NCBI GenBank assembly: GCA_002239105.1
Contig: MPNQ01000018.1
Coordinates: forward strand, 1-60,476
Length of the DNA stretch: 60,476 nt
DNA from: a marine group bacterium Sva0996 bin134
GTDB taxonomy: Bacteria > Actinomycetota > Acidimicrobiia > Acidimicrobiales > Bin134
Direction of reading: 5' to 3'
Shown here: positions 26,324-36,366 of the stretch, piece by piece
How positions within the stretch are numbered: position 1 is the first letter of the stretch
How the letters are laid out: each line of letters starts with the position of its first letter
Made by a program: the position numbers and the translations under genes
Notes under the pieces: model-generated
What the model was told of the DNA's origin: nothing
The model's database searches: none
Seen by the model: only the letters and a program-made list of their open reading frames with translations

Positions 26324-27592
26324 GTGCCTGAGTCCATAACGATCACCGACAATCGGACCGGTGAGTCAATAGAGGTTCCGATTGTCGACGGTGGTGTGGA
26401 TGCCACAGCCTGGCGAAAACTACTCCCCAACGTGTGGTTCCTGGACCCGTCGTTCAGCACCACCGCGGCCACCACCAGCGCCGTCAGCGAGGTGGACGGC
26501 GAGAACGGGATACTGCGCTACCGGGGCTACCCCATCGAGCAACTTGCCGAGCACTCCACCTATCTGGAGGTGGCCTACCTGCTGCTCCACGGCGAGCTGC
26601 CCACCCCCGGCGAGTACGACGTGTGGAAGGACGAGATCACCCACCACACCTTCATCCACGAGCGCTTCCGCAAGCGGTTCATGGAGTCGTTCCTGCACGA
26701 CGCCCACCCAATGGGCATGTTTGTTTCCACCATCGCCGCGCTGTCCACCTTCTATCCCGAGGCCAAGGACATAGAAGACCCTGAGAACCGGATGCACCAG
26801 ATCGTGCGGCTCATCGCCAAGGTGCCCACCGTGGCCGCCGCCGGGGCCCGATTCAACACCGGCATGCCGTTCGTCTACCCCGACAACGACCTGGACTTCG
26901 CCACCAACTTCTTGTCGATGATGTTCAAGATCGCCGAGCCCAGGTACCAGTGCGAGCCGACGTTCAGCCGGGCGCTGGATCTTCTGCTCATCACCCATGC
27001 CGACCACGGGCAAAACTGCTCTACCAGCACTGCCCGGGTGGTGGGCAGCGCCCACACCGATCCCTACTCGGTGATCTCGGCTGCGGCCTGCTCGTTGTAC
27101 GGCCCCCGCCACGGTGGAGCCAACCAGGCCGTCATGGAGATGCTCCACGACATCGGCAGCTACGAGAACATCGATCCCTTCATCAAGGCCGTCAAGGCCG
27201 GCGACACCCGCCTGATGGGCTTCGGCCACCGGGTGTACAAGAACTACGACCCCCGGGCCCGGATCATCAAAGAAGCGGCCTACGACGTGTTCGAGGTGAC
27301 CGGCTCCAACCCGCTGCTCGACATCGCCTTGAAGCTCGAAGAAGTGGCCCTGGCCGACGACTACTTCGTGAGCCGCCGGCTGTACCCCAACGTGGACTTC
27401 TACTCCGGGCTCATCTACCAGTCGATGGGCTTTCCCACCGAGATGTTCACCGTGCTGTTCGCCATCGCCCGCACCGCCGGCTGGCTGGCCCACTGGGTAG
27501 AGCTCCTAGAACAAGACAGCCGCATAGCCCGCCCCCGCCAGGTCTATACCGGCTCCCAAGAGCGCAACTACACCCCCATCAACCAGCGCTGA
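26324..27592 (+). CDS. gltA: Citrate synthase
   Basis: Condenses oxaloacetate with acetyl-CoA. The 422-residue type II enzyme shows the N-terminal beta-strand domain (ITITDNRTGES, then YRGYPIEQLAE), LLITHADHGQNCSTST, the GPRHGGANQAV active-site histidine loop and MGFGHRVYKNYDPRA. GTG 26324 is preferred: AAAGGAG sits seven bases upstream and the family N-terminus begins there. An out-of-frame ATG at 26320 encodes only three codons (ATGCGTGCCTGA) over the same site. It closes the aconitase-LysR-carboxyltransferase-citrate synthase run. Confidence 0.96.
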   Translation: MPESITITDNRTGESIEVPIVDGGVDATAWRKLLPNVWFLDPSFSTTAATTSAVSEVDGENGILRYRGYPIEQLAEHSTYLEVAYLLLHGELPTPGEYDVWKDEITHHTFIHERFRKRFMESFLHDAHPMGMFVSTIAALSTFYPEAKDIEDPENRMHQIVRLIAKVPTVAAAGARFNTGMPFVYPDNDLDFATNFLSMMFKIAEPRYQCEPTFSRALDLLLITHADHGQNCSTSTARVVGSAHTDPYSVISAAACSLYGPRHGGANQAVMEMLHDIGSYENIDPFIKAVKAGDTRLMGFGHRVYKNYDPRARIIKEAAYDVFEVTGSNPLLDIALKLEEVALADDYFVSRRLYPNVDFYSGLIYQSMGFPTEMFTVLFAIARTAGWLAHWVELLEQDSRIARPRQVYTGSQERNYTPINQR

Positions 27593-27625
27593 TCACCGCC
27601 TCGGGGCGTCAGCCAAGATCGCTCC

Positions 27626-28345
27626 TCAGCTCACTCCAGTCAGGCCACCCCGGAAGGCGGTTAGGAGGGTTGCTGCGGCGATGGCGGCGGTTTCGGAGCG
27701 GAGGACTGAGGAACTGATGCGGATGGCGTCTAGTTGGTGGCGCTCGGTGGCGGACCAGCCGCCTTCGGGGCCGATGAGGACGGTGGGGTGGTCGAGGGAC
27801 GGGGGGTTGCCACCGATGTCGGCTCGGATGGCGCCGGGGTGGGCGGCTAGCGCGGCGAAGTCGGTTACTTCGCCGATGTCGGGGAGGCGCACTTGGCGGC
27901 TTTGCATGGCGGCCTCGCGGGCCACTCGGCGGAGGCGCTCGGTGTGGCGGGTGGCTCGGTCGGGCTCCCAGCGCACCACGCTGTGCTCGGCGGTGAACGG
28001 GACGATGGCGTCCACCCCCAGCTCGGTGAGCTTTTGCACCACCAGCTCGGGGCGGCCTCCTTTGATGAGGGCGAAGCCGATGGTGAGCTTTGGAAGTGGT
28101 GCTTCGACGAATACCACCTCGCCGTCCGGATCAGGCTCGGAGTCGGAGGCGGCCCCCAGGCGGCAGACCCGCCATGATCCCGCTCCGTCGGAAGCGGTAA
28201 AGGCGTCGCCGGGGCGCAGACGCAGCGACTTGGTCAGGTGATGGCGGTCGTCGTCGCGCAGCTCGAGGCGTTCTAGATCATCGACAAAGACGTGGGGGCC
28301 GTTTGCGCCGGTGGGCTTCACGGCTCGTCCAACCGAATCCGTCAC
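27626..28345 (-). CDS. rsmE: 16S rRNA (uracil-1498-N3)-methyltransferase
   Basis: A 239-residue SPOUT-class methyltransferase that modifies U1498 of 16S rRNA. The N-terminal PUA-like barrel ([23 protein letters not shown] with the RPGD turn) is followed by the trefoil-knot sequences [23 protein letters not shown] and [12 protein letters not shown]. The GTG start overlaps the dnaJ stop by four bases (GTGA), the common dnaJ-rsmE coupling. Confidence 0.93.
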   Translation of the reverse strand: MTDSVGRAVKPTGANGPHVFVDDLERLELRDDDRHHLTKSLRLRPGDAFTASDGAGSWRVCRLGAASDSEPDPDGEVVFVEAPLPKLTIGFALIKGGRPELVVQKLTELGVDAIVPFTAEHSVVRWEPDRATRHTERLRRVAREAAMQSRQVRLPDIGEVTDFAALAAHPGAIRADIGGNPPSLDHPTVLIGPEGGWSATERHQLDAIRISSSVLRSETAAIAAATLLTAFRGGLTGVS

Positions 28346-29469
28346 TTCCGCCGGGCTTCACGGCGTCGCTTCCTCGAGGAGGGCGCCACCTCTTCGCCCC
28401 GCAGCTCGGCCAGCTGTTGGAGCAGGTCGATCTCGTCGTCGCTCAGCCCAGTGGGCGTTTCCACCACCGCCTGCACCAACAGGTCGCCCCGGCCTCGGCC
28501 CTCTAGCCGGGGCACGCCCCGGCCTCTGATGCGGAACACCTGGCCGGTCTGGGTGCCGGCGGGGATGTCCAAGTCCTCCACGCTGTCCAGCGTCTCGTAC
28601 TTCACGTTCACCCCGAGGGCGGCTTGGACCATGGTGAGGTGGAGCTCATCCACCAAGTGGTCGCCCTCACGCCGGAAACGGGGATGGGGGCGCACCTCGA
28701 TGTGCACATAGAGGTCGCCCGGGGGCCCGCCCCGAGGCCCGGCCGCCCCCCGGCGGGTGACCCGCAGCGTGGACCCGTGGCCCACACCGGCGGGGACGGT
28801 GACCGTGTAGTCCCGATCCCCCACCACCAGGCCATCGCCTCGACAGTTGCGGCACGGGTCGGAAATCAATTCGCCGCTGCCCGAGCAGGTCTCACACACC
28901 GTGCGGGTTACCACCTGGCCAAGGATCGACTGGCGCACCCGCTGCACTTGACCCATGCCGTCGCAGGTCCCACAAGTAATCGGCTTGGTCCCCTCGGCGG
29001 TACCCCGTCCTTCACACGACTCGCACACCGAGGCGGTGCGCACTGTCACCTCGGCATCGGCTCCCAGCACAGAATCCTCGAAGTCGAGGGTGAGCACCGC
29101 TTCCAGGTCGGCGCCGCGCTGGGGACCGGTTCTAGTCCTTCCGCCCGCGGTGCCGAACGGGCTGCCCCCAAACGGGCTGTTGCCCCCGAAGAATGCGTCG
29201 AAGATGTCGCCCAGGTTCATGCCCGAGAACGGTTCGCCGCCGCCCGCCGCCCCCGGCGCAGTGCCGAAGCGGTCGTAGTGGGCCCGCTTTTGGGGGTCGC
29301 TCAGCGTCTCATAGGCCAGGGCGATCTCCTTGAACCGGGCCTCGGCTTCGGCATCGTCGGGGTTGGCGTCTGGGTGGTACTGGCGGGCGAGCCTGCGGAA
29401 TGCCTTTTTGAGGTCGTCCTCGGTGGCGTCTCGGCCCACGCCGAGCAGGTCGTAGAAGTCGGCAGACAT
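28342..29469 (-). CDS. dnaJ: Chaperone protein DnaJ
   Basis: A 375-residue type I Hsp40. The J domain has the HPD motif (YHPDANPDD), followed by a short Gly/Phe-rich stretch ([20 protein letters not shown]) and four zinc-binding repeats: [24 protein letters not shown] and CRNCRGDG. The C-terminal substrate-binding domains end in a basic tail. It works with DnaK (not in the window) in refolding. It follows hrcA by three bases and overlaps rsmE. Confidence 0.96.
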   Translation of the reverse strand: MSADFYDLLGVGRDATEDDLKKAFRRLARQYHPDANPDDAEAEARFKEIALAYETLSDPQKRAHYDRFGTAPGAAGGGEPFSGMNLGDIFDAFFGGNSPFGGSPFGTAGGRTRTGPQRGADLEAVLTLDFEDSVLGADAEVTVRTASVCESCEGRGTAEGTKPITCGTCDGMGQVQRVRQSILGQVVTRTVCETCSGSGELISDPCRNCRGDGLVVGDRDYTVTVPAGVGHGSTLRVTRRGAAGPRGGPPGDLYVHIEVRPHPRFRREGDHLVDELHLTMVQAALGVNVKYETLDSVEDLDIPAGTQTGQVFRIRGRGVPRLEGRGRGDLLVQAVVETPTGLSDDEIDLLQQLAELRGEEVAPSSRKRRREARRK

Positions 29470-29472
29470 GAT

Positions 29473-30486
29473 CTAGGGGGTCGACAGCCGATCGCCCAGC
29501 TTCTGGCTCACCACCGCCACCGCGGCCAAAGCTTGGGGATAGTTCATGCGGGTGGGGCCCAGCACCCCGATGGAGCCCACAGGCTGGCCGGCCACCTCGT
29601 AGGGGGCCACTATCAGCGAGCACTCAGCCAACGGGGCCACCCCGGTTTCCGAGCCGATGGCCACGGTGAGGCCCCGGTCCAAGATGTCTCTCACCAACGA
29701 CACAACCACCAACTGCTTCTCCAGTATTCCCAGAACCGACCTCACCGTGTCGGTGGCGTCGAACAGACCAGCCACGCTGGCCGCCCCTCCCACGTAGAGC
29801 TGCTCCTCGGCGTCGCTCAAATCGGCCAGCGAGCCCATGATCCGAGACGCCAACGGGCTCAGCCGGGCCACAGCGCCCCGATCCCGCAGCGCAGTGGCCG
29901 GTCGCCCGGCCAAGAACTCGGTGAGCGCGGTGGCGGCCCGGGCCAGCTCCACAGAATCGGCGGGCTGGTCCATCTCGATGGTGCGCTTGTCCACCGATCC
30001 GTTCTCGTACACCACCAGGGCCAGCACCAGCCGCTCCGACAGGTCCACCAAATTCACCGACCGGATGGCCGCGCTGGAATGCTGGGGGGCCACCACCAAA
30101 GCGGCGTACGCCGTGAGGTCGGCCAGCAACGCGCTGGTGTCGGCCAGCATCTGCTCGAGCTCGCTGTGGGTGGTGTCGAAGAAGGCCCGCACCTGCTGGC
30201 GCTCGCTGCGGCCCAGGGTGCCGGGCACGTCGGCAAGCGTGTCCACGAAATGGCGGTAACCCTTCTCGGTGGGGATGCGGCCCGCGCTGGTATGGGGCTG
30301 GCTCAGATATCCAGCCTGCTCTAGGGCCAGCATCTCGTTGCGGACGGTGGCCGGCGACACGCCCAAGTCGGCCATCTCAGAGACATGGGAGGAGCCCACG
30401 GGCTGGGTGGTGGATATGTACCCCTCCACCACGGCCCGCAGCACCGCGGCCTTGCGGGCCGAGAGGGTCTCGCTGCCTGTCCTCAT
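29473..30486 (-). CDS. hrcA: Heat-inducible transcription repressor HrcA
   Basis: A 337-residue repressor of heat-shock operons. The N-terminal winged helix (ARKAAVLRAVVEGYI, then VGSSHVSEMADLGVSPATVR) and the C-terminal GAF-like inducer domain match the family; RNEMLALEQAGYLSQPHTSAGRIPTE is the hallmark segment. It heads hrcA-dnaJ-rsmE. No CIRCE inverted repeat (TTAGCACTC/GAGTGCTAA) is visible in the 57-base gap upstream, so autoregulation through CIRCE at this promoter is not supported. Confidence 0.95.
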   Translation of the reverse strand: MRTGSETLSARKAAVLRAVVEGYISTTQPVGSSHVSEMADLGVSPATVRNEMLALEQAGYLSQPHTSAGRIPTEKGYRHFVDTLADVPGTLGRSERQQVRAFFDTTHSELEQMLADTSALLADLTAYAALVVAPQHSSAAIRSVNLVDLSERLVLALVVYENGSVDKRTIEMDQPADSVELARAATALTEFLAGRPATALRDRGAVARLSPLASRIMGSLADLSDAEEQLYVGGAASVAGLFDATDTVRSVLGILEKQLVVVSLVRDILDRGLTVAIGSETGVAPLAECSLIVAPYEVAGQPVGSIGVLGPTRMNYPQALAAVAVVSQKLGDRLSTP

Positions 30487-30543
30487 TGAATCCCTGATAC
30501 TAATGGGCAGCCCGAGCCTGACCTCCGTCGAGCCGACCGACCG

Positions 30544-32334
30544 TCAGTCATCCAGGCGGAGCGCGGATATGAACGCCTCTTGGGGCACGTCCACCCGGCC
30601 GATGGCCTTCATCTTCTTCTTGCCAGCCTTCTGGTTCTCCAGCAGCTTGCGCTTGCGGGTCACATCGCCGCCGTACAGCTTGGCGGTGACATCTTTGCGG
30701 AAGGCCTTCACCGTTTCGCGGGCGATGATCTTGCCGCCTATGGCCGCCTGGATGGGTACGTCGAACTGCTGGCGGGGGATCAGCTCCTTCAGCTTCTCGG
30801 TCATTCGCCGGCCGTAGAAATAGGCCGAGTCCCGGTGGACGATGGAGCTGAAGGCGTCCACCGGCTCGTGCTGGAGCAAGATGTCCACCTTGGTGAGGTC
30901 GGCGGCGGTGTATCCGTCGGGCTCGTAGTCGAGGCTGGCATAGCCCTGCGTGCGGCTCTTGAGCTGGTCGAAGAAGTCCACCACCACCTCGGCCAGGGGC
31001 AGCCGGTAAGACAGCTCCACCCGCTCGGGCGACAGGTACTCCATTTTCTTCATCTCCCCCCGGCGGGCCTGGCACAGCTCCATGAGGGTGCCGGTGTAGT
31101 CGGCGGGGGCGATGATGGTGGCGGCCAGCATGGGCTCTTGGATGCCCCGCACCTCGGCGGCGGGGGGCATGGCCGAGGGATTGTCCACCTCGACATGTTC
31201 GCCGTTGTCCAGCTCTACCCGGTAGGCCACTGAAGGAGCGGTGGCAATGAGGCTGAGCCCGAACTCCCGCTCGAGGCGCTCTCGCACGATCTCCATGTGC
31301 AAGAGCCCGAGGAACCCGCAGCGGAAGCCGAATCCCAGCGCGCCCGACGATTCCGGCTGGTAGTTGAAGCTGGAGTCGCTCACCCGCAACCGCTCAAGCG
31401 AGTCGCGCAGGGCGGCGAACTCGTCGCCGTCGATGGGATACAGACCGCAGAACACCATCGACTTGGGCTCCTGGTATCCGGCCAGGGGCTCGGACGCGCC
31501 ACTGCGGGCGGTGGTTACAGTCTCGCCCGAGCGGGCCTCGGCCACGTTCTTCATGCCCGCGATGAGGTAGCCCACCTCGCCAGGCCCCAGCTCGTCGATC
31601 GGTGTCGGCTGTGGCGCCCACACCCCGATCTCGTCGGTCTCCCGATCGGTGCGGGCCTGCATGAACCGAATCTTGGCCCCTGAGCGCAGCCGTCCGTTCA
31701 TAACCCGCACGGAGCTGACCACACCCCGGTACTGGTCGAAGTGGGAATCGAAAATCAGTGCCTGGAGGGGACCTTCGGGATCGCCCACTGGCGGCGGCGT
31801 GCGGGCCACCACGGCGTCGAGCAGCTCCTGAACCCCCTCGCCGGTTTTGGCGCTGATGTGCAGGACGTCTTCGGCGGCGATGCCCAGCACCTGCTCGATC
31901 TCTTCAGCCCGGCGCTCGGGCTCGGCCGCGGGCAGGTCGATCTTGTTGACGGCGACCACCACCTCCAGATCGTTCTCCATGGCCAGGTAGCAGTTGGCCA
32001 GCGTCTGGGCTTCGATCCCCTGGGCCGCGTCCACCAGCAGGATCACCGACTCGCAGGCGGCCAAGGAGCGGCTCACCTCGTAGCCGAAGTCCACGTGACC
32101 GGGGGTGTCGATGAGGTTGATTACGTGGCCATCGTGGTCGAGGCGGACGCTCTGGAGTTTGATGGTGATCCCCCGCTCCCGCTCCAGATCCATGGAATCG
32201 AGATATTGGGCGCGCATCTCCCGGGGGTCGACCGCACCGCAAATCTCCAGCATGCGATCGGCCAGCGTGGACTTGCCGTGGTCGATGTGGGCGATGATCG
32301 AGGTGTTGCGGATTCGGGAGAGGTCAATGGACAC
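30544..32334 (-). CDS. lepA: Elongation factor 4 (LepA)
   Basis: A 596-residue translational GTPase that acts on stalled or mistranslocated ribosomes. The G1 motif reads AHIDHGKST, followed by the G2 region [14 protein letters not shown]3 DTPGHVDF and G4 NKIDLPAA. The C-terminal LepA-specific domain ends near [16 protein letters not shown]. The open frame runs to 32664 through the antisense of rpsT. GTG 32334 is the start that gives the family N-terminus ([15 protein letters not shown]). Divergent from rpsT. Confidence 0.95.
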   Translation of the reverse strand: MSIDLSRIRNTSIIAHIDHGKSTLADRMLEICGAVDPREMRAQYLDSMDLERERGITIKLQSVRLDHDGHVINLIDTPGHVDFGYEVSRSLAACESVILLVDAAQGIEAQTLANCYLAMENDLEVVVAVNKIDLPAAEPERRAEEIEQVLGIAAEDVLHISAKTGEGVQELLDAVVARTPPPVGDPEGPLQALIFDSHFDQYRGVVSSVRVMNGRLRSGAKIRFMQARTDRETDEIGVWAPQPTPIDELGPGEVGYLIAGMKNVAEARSGETVTTARSGASEPLAGYQEPKSMVFCGLYPIDGDEFAALRDSLERLRVSDSSFNYQPESSGALGFGFRCGFLGLLHMEIVRERLEREFGLSLIATAPSVAYRVELDNGEHVEVDNPSAMPPAAEVRGIQEPMLAATIIAPADYTGTLMELCQARRGEMKKMEYLSPERVELSYRLPLAEVVVDFFDQLKSRTQGYASLDYEPDGYTAADLTKVDILLQHEPVDAFSSIVHRDSAYFYGRRMTEKLKELIPRQQFDVPIQAAIGGKIIARETVKAFRKDVTAKLYGGDVTRKRKLLENQKAGKKKMKAIGRVDVPQEAFISALRLDD

Positions 32335-32403
32335 GACAACTAGAAACGCTACCGCCCCTCCCGTGTGGTTGGTGGGGTTGGCGGGCGGTAGAGTTGTCAT
32401 TCT

Positions 32404-32673
32404 GTGGCAAACATCAAGAGCCAGATAAAGCGCAACCGCCAGAACGAGAAGCGCCGCCAGCGCAACCGGGCCGTGCGCTCCGAGATCATCACCCGCACCC
32501 GGAATGCCGAGACCGCCGCGGAGTCCGGCGACGAGGTAGAGACTGCCGAAGCCGCTCGCCTCGCCATAAAGCGCATCGACAAGGCCGCCAGCAAGGGCGT
32601 GTTGCACCCCAACACCGCTGCCAGGAAGAAGTCCCGCCTGATGAAGCGCCTGGCCCGCCTTCAAGCCGAGTAG
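32404..32673 (+). CDS. rpsT: 30S ribosomal protein S20
   Basis: An 89-residue basic ribosomal protein that binds 16S rRNA. The N-terminal [20 protein letters not shown] and the C-terminal [16 protein letters not shown] are characteristic. It uses a GTG start at 32404. It lies between lepA (divergent) and holA (convergent, 14 bases), an arrangement common in bacteria. Confidence 0.96.
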   Translation: MANIKSQIKRNRQNEKRRQRNRAVRSEIITRTRNAETAAESGDEVETAEAARLAIKRIDKAASKGVLHPNTAARKKSRLMKRLARLQAE

Positions 32674-32687
32674 GCCGCGGCCAGCCC

Positions 32688-33701
32688 CTAGCGATTGAGC
32701 TGGGTGAGGCGGGCCACCAGCACTTCCAGCACCGCCTCGGGGGCCACCGCAGTGGCGCCCCGAAGATCCAGATCGGCTTGGGCCAGCAGCTCGACCGACC
32801 GGGCGATCCTCTTCGATCCGAGCTTGCGGGACTGGCGCAGCGCTTTGCGGGCCGGGAAGGTGGAGCCCTTCATGCCCAACAGCTCGGCCGCCTCCTTCTC
32901 GTCGGCGGCATCGGCGCCGTCGAGGCGCAGGAGGCGGGTGTGGTGGTTGTAGAGCGTGGCCAACACCTGCATCTCATTTCGGCCCCCGGCGTGGAGCATG
33001 CGGCGCAGCTTGTCCAAGGCGTCGGCGATGTTGCCCGACTCCACCGCGTCGGTGAGCTCCCAGGGGGGCACCGATCCGGCCTCCCAGATGAAGGGGACCA
33101 CTTCGTCGGCCTCCAAGGCCCGATCCGGTCCGTAGGCCGAGGCCAAAGTGGTGAGCACTGCGGGGAGTCGGCTCAGATCCTCCCCTAGGTGATCGGCCAG
33201 CAGACGCTTGGCCCCCGGCCGCAACCGCAAACCGGCGGCGGCAATCTGTGTGTCCATCCAGTTGGCGGCCCCATCTCGACCCCGGGGAACCCCAGCGCCT
33301 ATCACCTCGCCGCCCGCCGCGGTCACTGCCTCGGACAGGCGTTTGGGTACCGCTCCCATCCGCTGGAGCGCCGGCCCCTTCTCCCACACCAGCACCAAAT
33401 CGGTGGTATCCAGGGGGTTGTCCAGGTAGCCGAGCAGGGGTCCGAGCGAGTCAACGGTGGAGAACCGGCCCAGCTGCCGGCCCACAACCACCCGACGGCC
33501 GGTGAGAAACGGCGGGGTCTGGGCGGCGTCCACCAGCGGAGCGATCTGGTAGTCCTCGTCTTCCTGGTAGGCGGCCTCGTTCAGCTCAGCCACCATCAGC
33601 GACCGGTCACCGTCGCCCACCAGTTGGGCCACCCGGTCTCGGACCGCGTTGGCCAACAGCACATCATCGTCGCCGTGAAGAAGGATGACGGTGGCGCTCA
33701 T
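32688..33701 (-). CDS. holA: DNA polymerase III subunit delta
   Basis: Clamp-loader subunit that opens the sliding clamp. The ~337-residue product has the HolA N-terminal domain ([19 protein letters not shown]) and typical central sequence ([47 protein letters not shown]). Starts at 33701 or 33713 are both possible; neither has a strong ribosome-binding site. It is the last gene of comEA-comEC-folP2-holA. The comEA-comEC-holA linkage is common, and the folP-like insertion between is not. Confidence 0.9.
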   Translation of the reverse strand: MSATVILLHGDDDVLLANAVRDRVAQLVGDGDRSLMVAELNEAAYQEDEDYQIAPLVDAAQTPPFLTGRRVVVGRQLGRFSTVDSLGPLLGYLDNPLDTTDLVLVWEKGPALQRMGAVPKRLSEAVTAAGGEVIGAGVPRGRDGAANWMDTQIAAAGLRLRPGAKRLLADHLGEDLSRLPAVLTTLASAYGPDRALEADEVVPFIWEAGSVPPWELTDAVESGNIADALDKLRRMLHAGGRNEMQVLATLYNHHTRLLRLDGADAADEKEAAELLGMKGSTFPARKALRQSRKLGSKRIARSVELLAQADLDLRGATAVAPEAVLEVLVARLTQLNR

Positions 33702-33732
33702 CGCGAACCCCATGGATGGTTGAACACCGCGC

Positions 33733-34575
33733 TCATGGGGCTTCTCGCTGGAGTTGGAGTACTGCGCTCATGAAGTCGGCCACCCGGCGGGTGCCGGCCA
33801 CATCGTGGGCCCGCAGAACTCGACAGCCCAATCCAATGCCGAGGGCATGGGCCGCCAGGGTGGCCTCCCGCCGGTCCCCCACCTCGGTGCCGGTCAGCGC
33901 CCCCAAGAACCCCTTGTTGGACACCGACAAGAACACCGGGTAGCCCAGACCGGCCAACTCGTCGGCCCGGCGCAGCAGTTCAGCCGACATATCGGGGGTT
34001 TTGCCCAGGTCGTGGCCGGCGTCGAGCATCACCCGCTGCGGGGGAATTCCCGCGTCCACCGCCCACTGGGCCCGCTCGGCCAGAAACCGGCTCACCTCGC
34101 CCACCAGGTCGTCGTAGAACGGCTCGGGATCGGCCACCCGCGGGGCCAGGCGCACATGGCAGGCCACCACCGAAGCCCCGGCCTCAGCGGCTTCGCAGAG
34201 GAAGTCAGGATCGGCAAACCCGCTGATGTCGTTGCCCACCACCGCTCCAGCGGCATAGCTCTCCCGAGCCACCGAGGCCCGCCAGGTGTCCACCGAAATG
34301 GGTAGGTCGAAGCGCTTTCGCAACGCTTCGATGGCCGGCACCACCCGGTCCATCTCCTCGGCCTCAGTCACCTCCGGGCCGGGACCGGCCTTCACGCCGC
34401 CCACGTCCAAGAAGTCCGCCCCCTCGTCCACCAGCGTCTCGGCTTTGGCCAAAAAGTCGTCGAAATCCCAGTACTGGCCGGCGTCGTAAAAGGAGTCGGG
34501 TGTGCGGTTCAAAATCCCCATCACCAGAGCCCGGGTGGTCACGTCAAACCGGTGGGCCCCCAGCTCCACAATCAC
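33733..34575 (-). CDS. folP2: Dihydropteroate synthase-like protein, FolP2 type
   Basis: A 280-residue TIM-barrel protein of the pterin-binding family. MGILNRTPDSFYD resembles the DHPS start, but where true DHPS has a DIGGESTRPG loop this protein reads DVGGVKAGPG (57-66), the form found in mycobacterial FolP2 paralogues. As I recall, M. leprae FolP2 lacks DHPS activity. SVDTWRASVA and the C-terminal SNKGFLG, RVLRAHDVAGTRR segments fit FolP2. GTG 34575 overlaps the comEC stop (GTGA), so it is coupled to a DNA-uptake gene. No folE, folB or folK is near. The real reaction is unknown; it may bind a pterin or related ligand. Confidence 0.82.
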   Translation of the reverse strand: MIVELGAHRFDVTTRALVMGILNRTPDSFYDAGQYWDFDDFLAKAETLVDEGADFLDVGGVKAGPGPEVTEAEEMDRVVPAIEALRKRFDLPISVDTWRASVARESYAAGAVVGNDISGFADPDFLCEAAEAGASVVACHVRLAPRVADPEPFYDDLVGEVSRFLAERAQWAVDAGIPPQRVMLDAGHDLGKTPDMSAELLRRADELAGLGYPVFLSVSNKGFLGALTGTEVGDRREATLAAHALGIGLGCRVLRAHDVAGTRRVADFMSAVLQLQREAP

Positions 34576-36353
34576 GACGGCGACGCTACACCGCCTGTCG
34601 GGGTAACCGTCACTACCAGGCGGGGATCGTGGGACACCACCTCCACTTCTAGGCCGCCGACGAGTACTTGCTGGCCGGATCGGACGGTGGTGGCGCCGCC
34701 GATGCGGTGGCCGGGTGGGGCTATGACCGCTCCAACCCACATGCGCTCTTTTAGCGAACGGATCTGGTCGCGTTGGGCACGGGTGCCCCGGTCGGCCACT
34801 GCCAGATCGACTGCGCCGACGCCAGCCCGGCGCAGGTCTTCTAGCAGTCTCTCGGTCGATCGATTGGAGGCCAGGGCGATCACCACGGTTTGCTGTTCCC
34901 GCCACACTTCGACTCCGGATTCGAGCACGGTGTGAAACGGCGGGTCGGAGATCCGCAGGGCCACCGCTGGCACCAGCAGCGCTATGGCCAGAGCGGAGGC
35001 GGCCACCGCCCGCAGCGGGCGTCGTCGAGCCAGCCACCAACATCCGACGCCTACAGTCACGACAACCAAGTGCGGCGCCCGCAGCTCGCCCAGACGAGCT
35101 GACGCCGCCCAGCCGGCCACCGCCTCGATCCAGCCGATGCCCACTGCGGTGGGCCAGTGGATGGCTTGGGCCAGCGGGCCGCCCATGAGTCCGGCGACAA
35201 CTCCGGCCGACAGGCTCCACATCATGATCGGCCCGGCTACGGGGGCGGCTAGCAGGTTGGCGGGCAGGGAGGCCACCGGCACCCCGCCGAAGATGGCGAT
35301 CAACAGAGGCGACACGGCCAACTGGGCTGAGACGGTCACGGCCAGCGCCTCGGCCAGCAACCGAGGACCGGGCAGGCGCTCGGCCAGACGAGGTGCCCAC
35401 AAGATGATGCCCGCCGAGGCCGCCACCGACAGTCGGAAGGCCACAGAGTGCACCAACAGCGGATCGACCAGCACCAACAGGGCCACGGCCAGGGCCAGCA
35501 CCCGGCGGCTGGAGGCATCGCGGCCCAACAGGGTGGCGGTGGCGGCGATGGCCGCCATAACGGTGGCCCGCAGCACCGAGGGCTCGAACCGGGTGACCAA
35601 GGCAAAGAAGGCGATCACCCCCAGCGTGAGCACCCAGCGGCCCCGGTAGTCGAAGCGCTCGATCAGCGGGCGGGCCAGGATCAACACGAAGGCCACGTTC
35701 TGGCCCGACACGGCCAGCAGATGGGTGAGGCCCGCGGCCCGGAAGTCGTCTGACACCACCGGCGACTGGTAGCGATCGTCGCCGTAAGACAGCCCGGTGA
35801 ACAGGGCGTGGCGGTCGTCGTCGAGCGACTCAGCACCGGAGGCGATTGTGCGGCGCAGCCAGTTGGCCAGCCGATAGGGCGGCGACCCGTCGCGATGGCT
35901 GTGGATGCGGTCGATGCTCAGCCGGTTGGCGATGTGGCGGGCCGCTTGGTAGTCGGGCAGCGGCTGAATTGGGCGCACGCTGCCGGTGATGAGGATGCGA
36001 TCCCCAGCCAGGCGCTCTCCCAGGTCGCGGGCGGCTCGGCCGTAGGCCCACGCTTCGTAGCGCCGTCCCTCCGCCCGCACGCTCACCCTCATCCCTTCGC
36101 CGACGGGAACCGGATCGGCCACCAAGGTTGCTTCGCCTTCAAACGCCGCGGGCTCAACTGGGTCGAGTCCTGCCCAGGCCCTTGCCCCCAGCGAAGAGCT
36201 GAGCAGCATGATGGCGGCCACCAGCAGCCACGGCTTGCGGACGGCTAGGGCCACGAGCGCCAAGGCGACCGCGGGGAGCAGCGGTACCGCCGCCGACCAC
36301 CAGGCGCCGACCATGGCGGCAACCGCCAACGCCACAGCGTGTCGGTCGCTCAT
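34572..36353 (-). CDS. comEC: ComEC/Rec2-type DNA uptake channel protein
   Basis: A 593-residue polytopic membrane protein that moves single-stranded DNA across the cytoplasmic membrane. It shows N-terminal membrane helices, a periplasmic OB-like domain (FEGEATLVADPVPVGEG to LITGSVRPIQ), and the competence domain with the hallmark THLLAVSGQNVAFVL and RFEPSVLRATVMA, then further helices. The C-terminal ~120 residues correspond in position to the metallo-beta-lactamase domain but lack any HxHxDH or HHGS-type motif, so nuclease activity is doubtful. It follows comEA by 13 bases and overlaps folP2. Confidence 0.9.
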   Translation of the reverse strand: MSDRHAVALAVAAMVGAWWSAAVPLLPAVALALVALAVRKPWLLVAAIMLLSSSLGARAWAGLDPVEPAAFEGEATLVADPVPVGEGMRVSVRAEGRRYEAWAYGRAARDLGERLAGDRILITGSVRPIQPLPDYQAARHIANRLSIDRIHSHRDGSPPYRLANWLRRTIASGAESLDDDRHALFTGLSYGDDRYQSPVVSDDFRAAGLTHLLAVSGQNVAFVLILARPLIERFDYRGRWVLTLGVIAFFALVTRFEPSVLRATVMAAIAATATLLGRDASSRRVLALAVALLVLVDPLLVHSVAFRLSVAASAGIILWAPRLAERLPGPRLLAEALAVTVSAQLAVSPLLIAIFGGVPVASLPANLLAAPVAGPIMMWSLSAGVVAGLMGGPLAQAIHWPTAVGIGWIEAVAGWAASARLGELRAPHLVVVTVGVGCWWLARRRPLRAVAASALAIALLVPAVALRISDPPFHTVLESGVEVWREQQTVVIALASNRSTERLLEDLRRAGVGAVDLAVADRGTRAQRDQIRSLKERMWVGAVIAPPGHRIGGATTVRSGQQVLVGGLEVEVVSHDPRLVVTVTPTGGVASPS

Positions 36354-36366
36354 TGCGGCCCGTTGC

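Noticed and set aside
30487..30543. A CIRCE operator upstream of hrcA
   Set aside because: The 57-base gap between lepA and hrcA contains no TTAGCACTC/GAGTGCTAA-type inverted repeat.
32335..32664. A 110-residue N-terminal extension of LepA
   Set aside because: It is exactly antisense to rpsT, and the LepA family N-terminus begins at GTG 32334.
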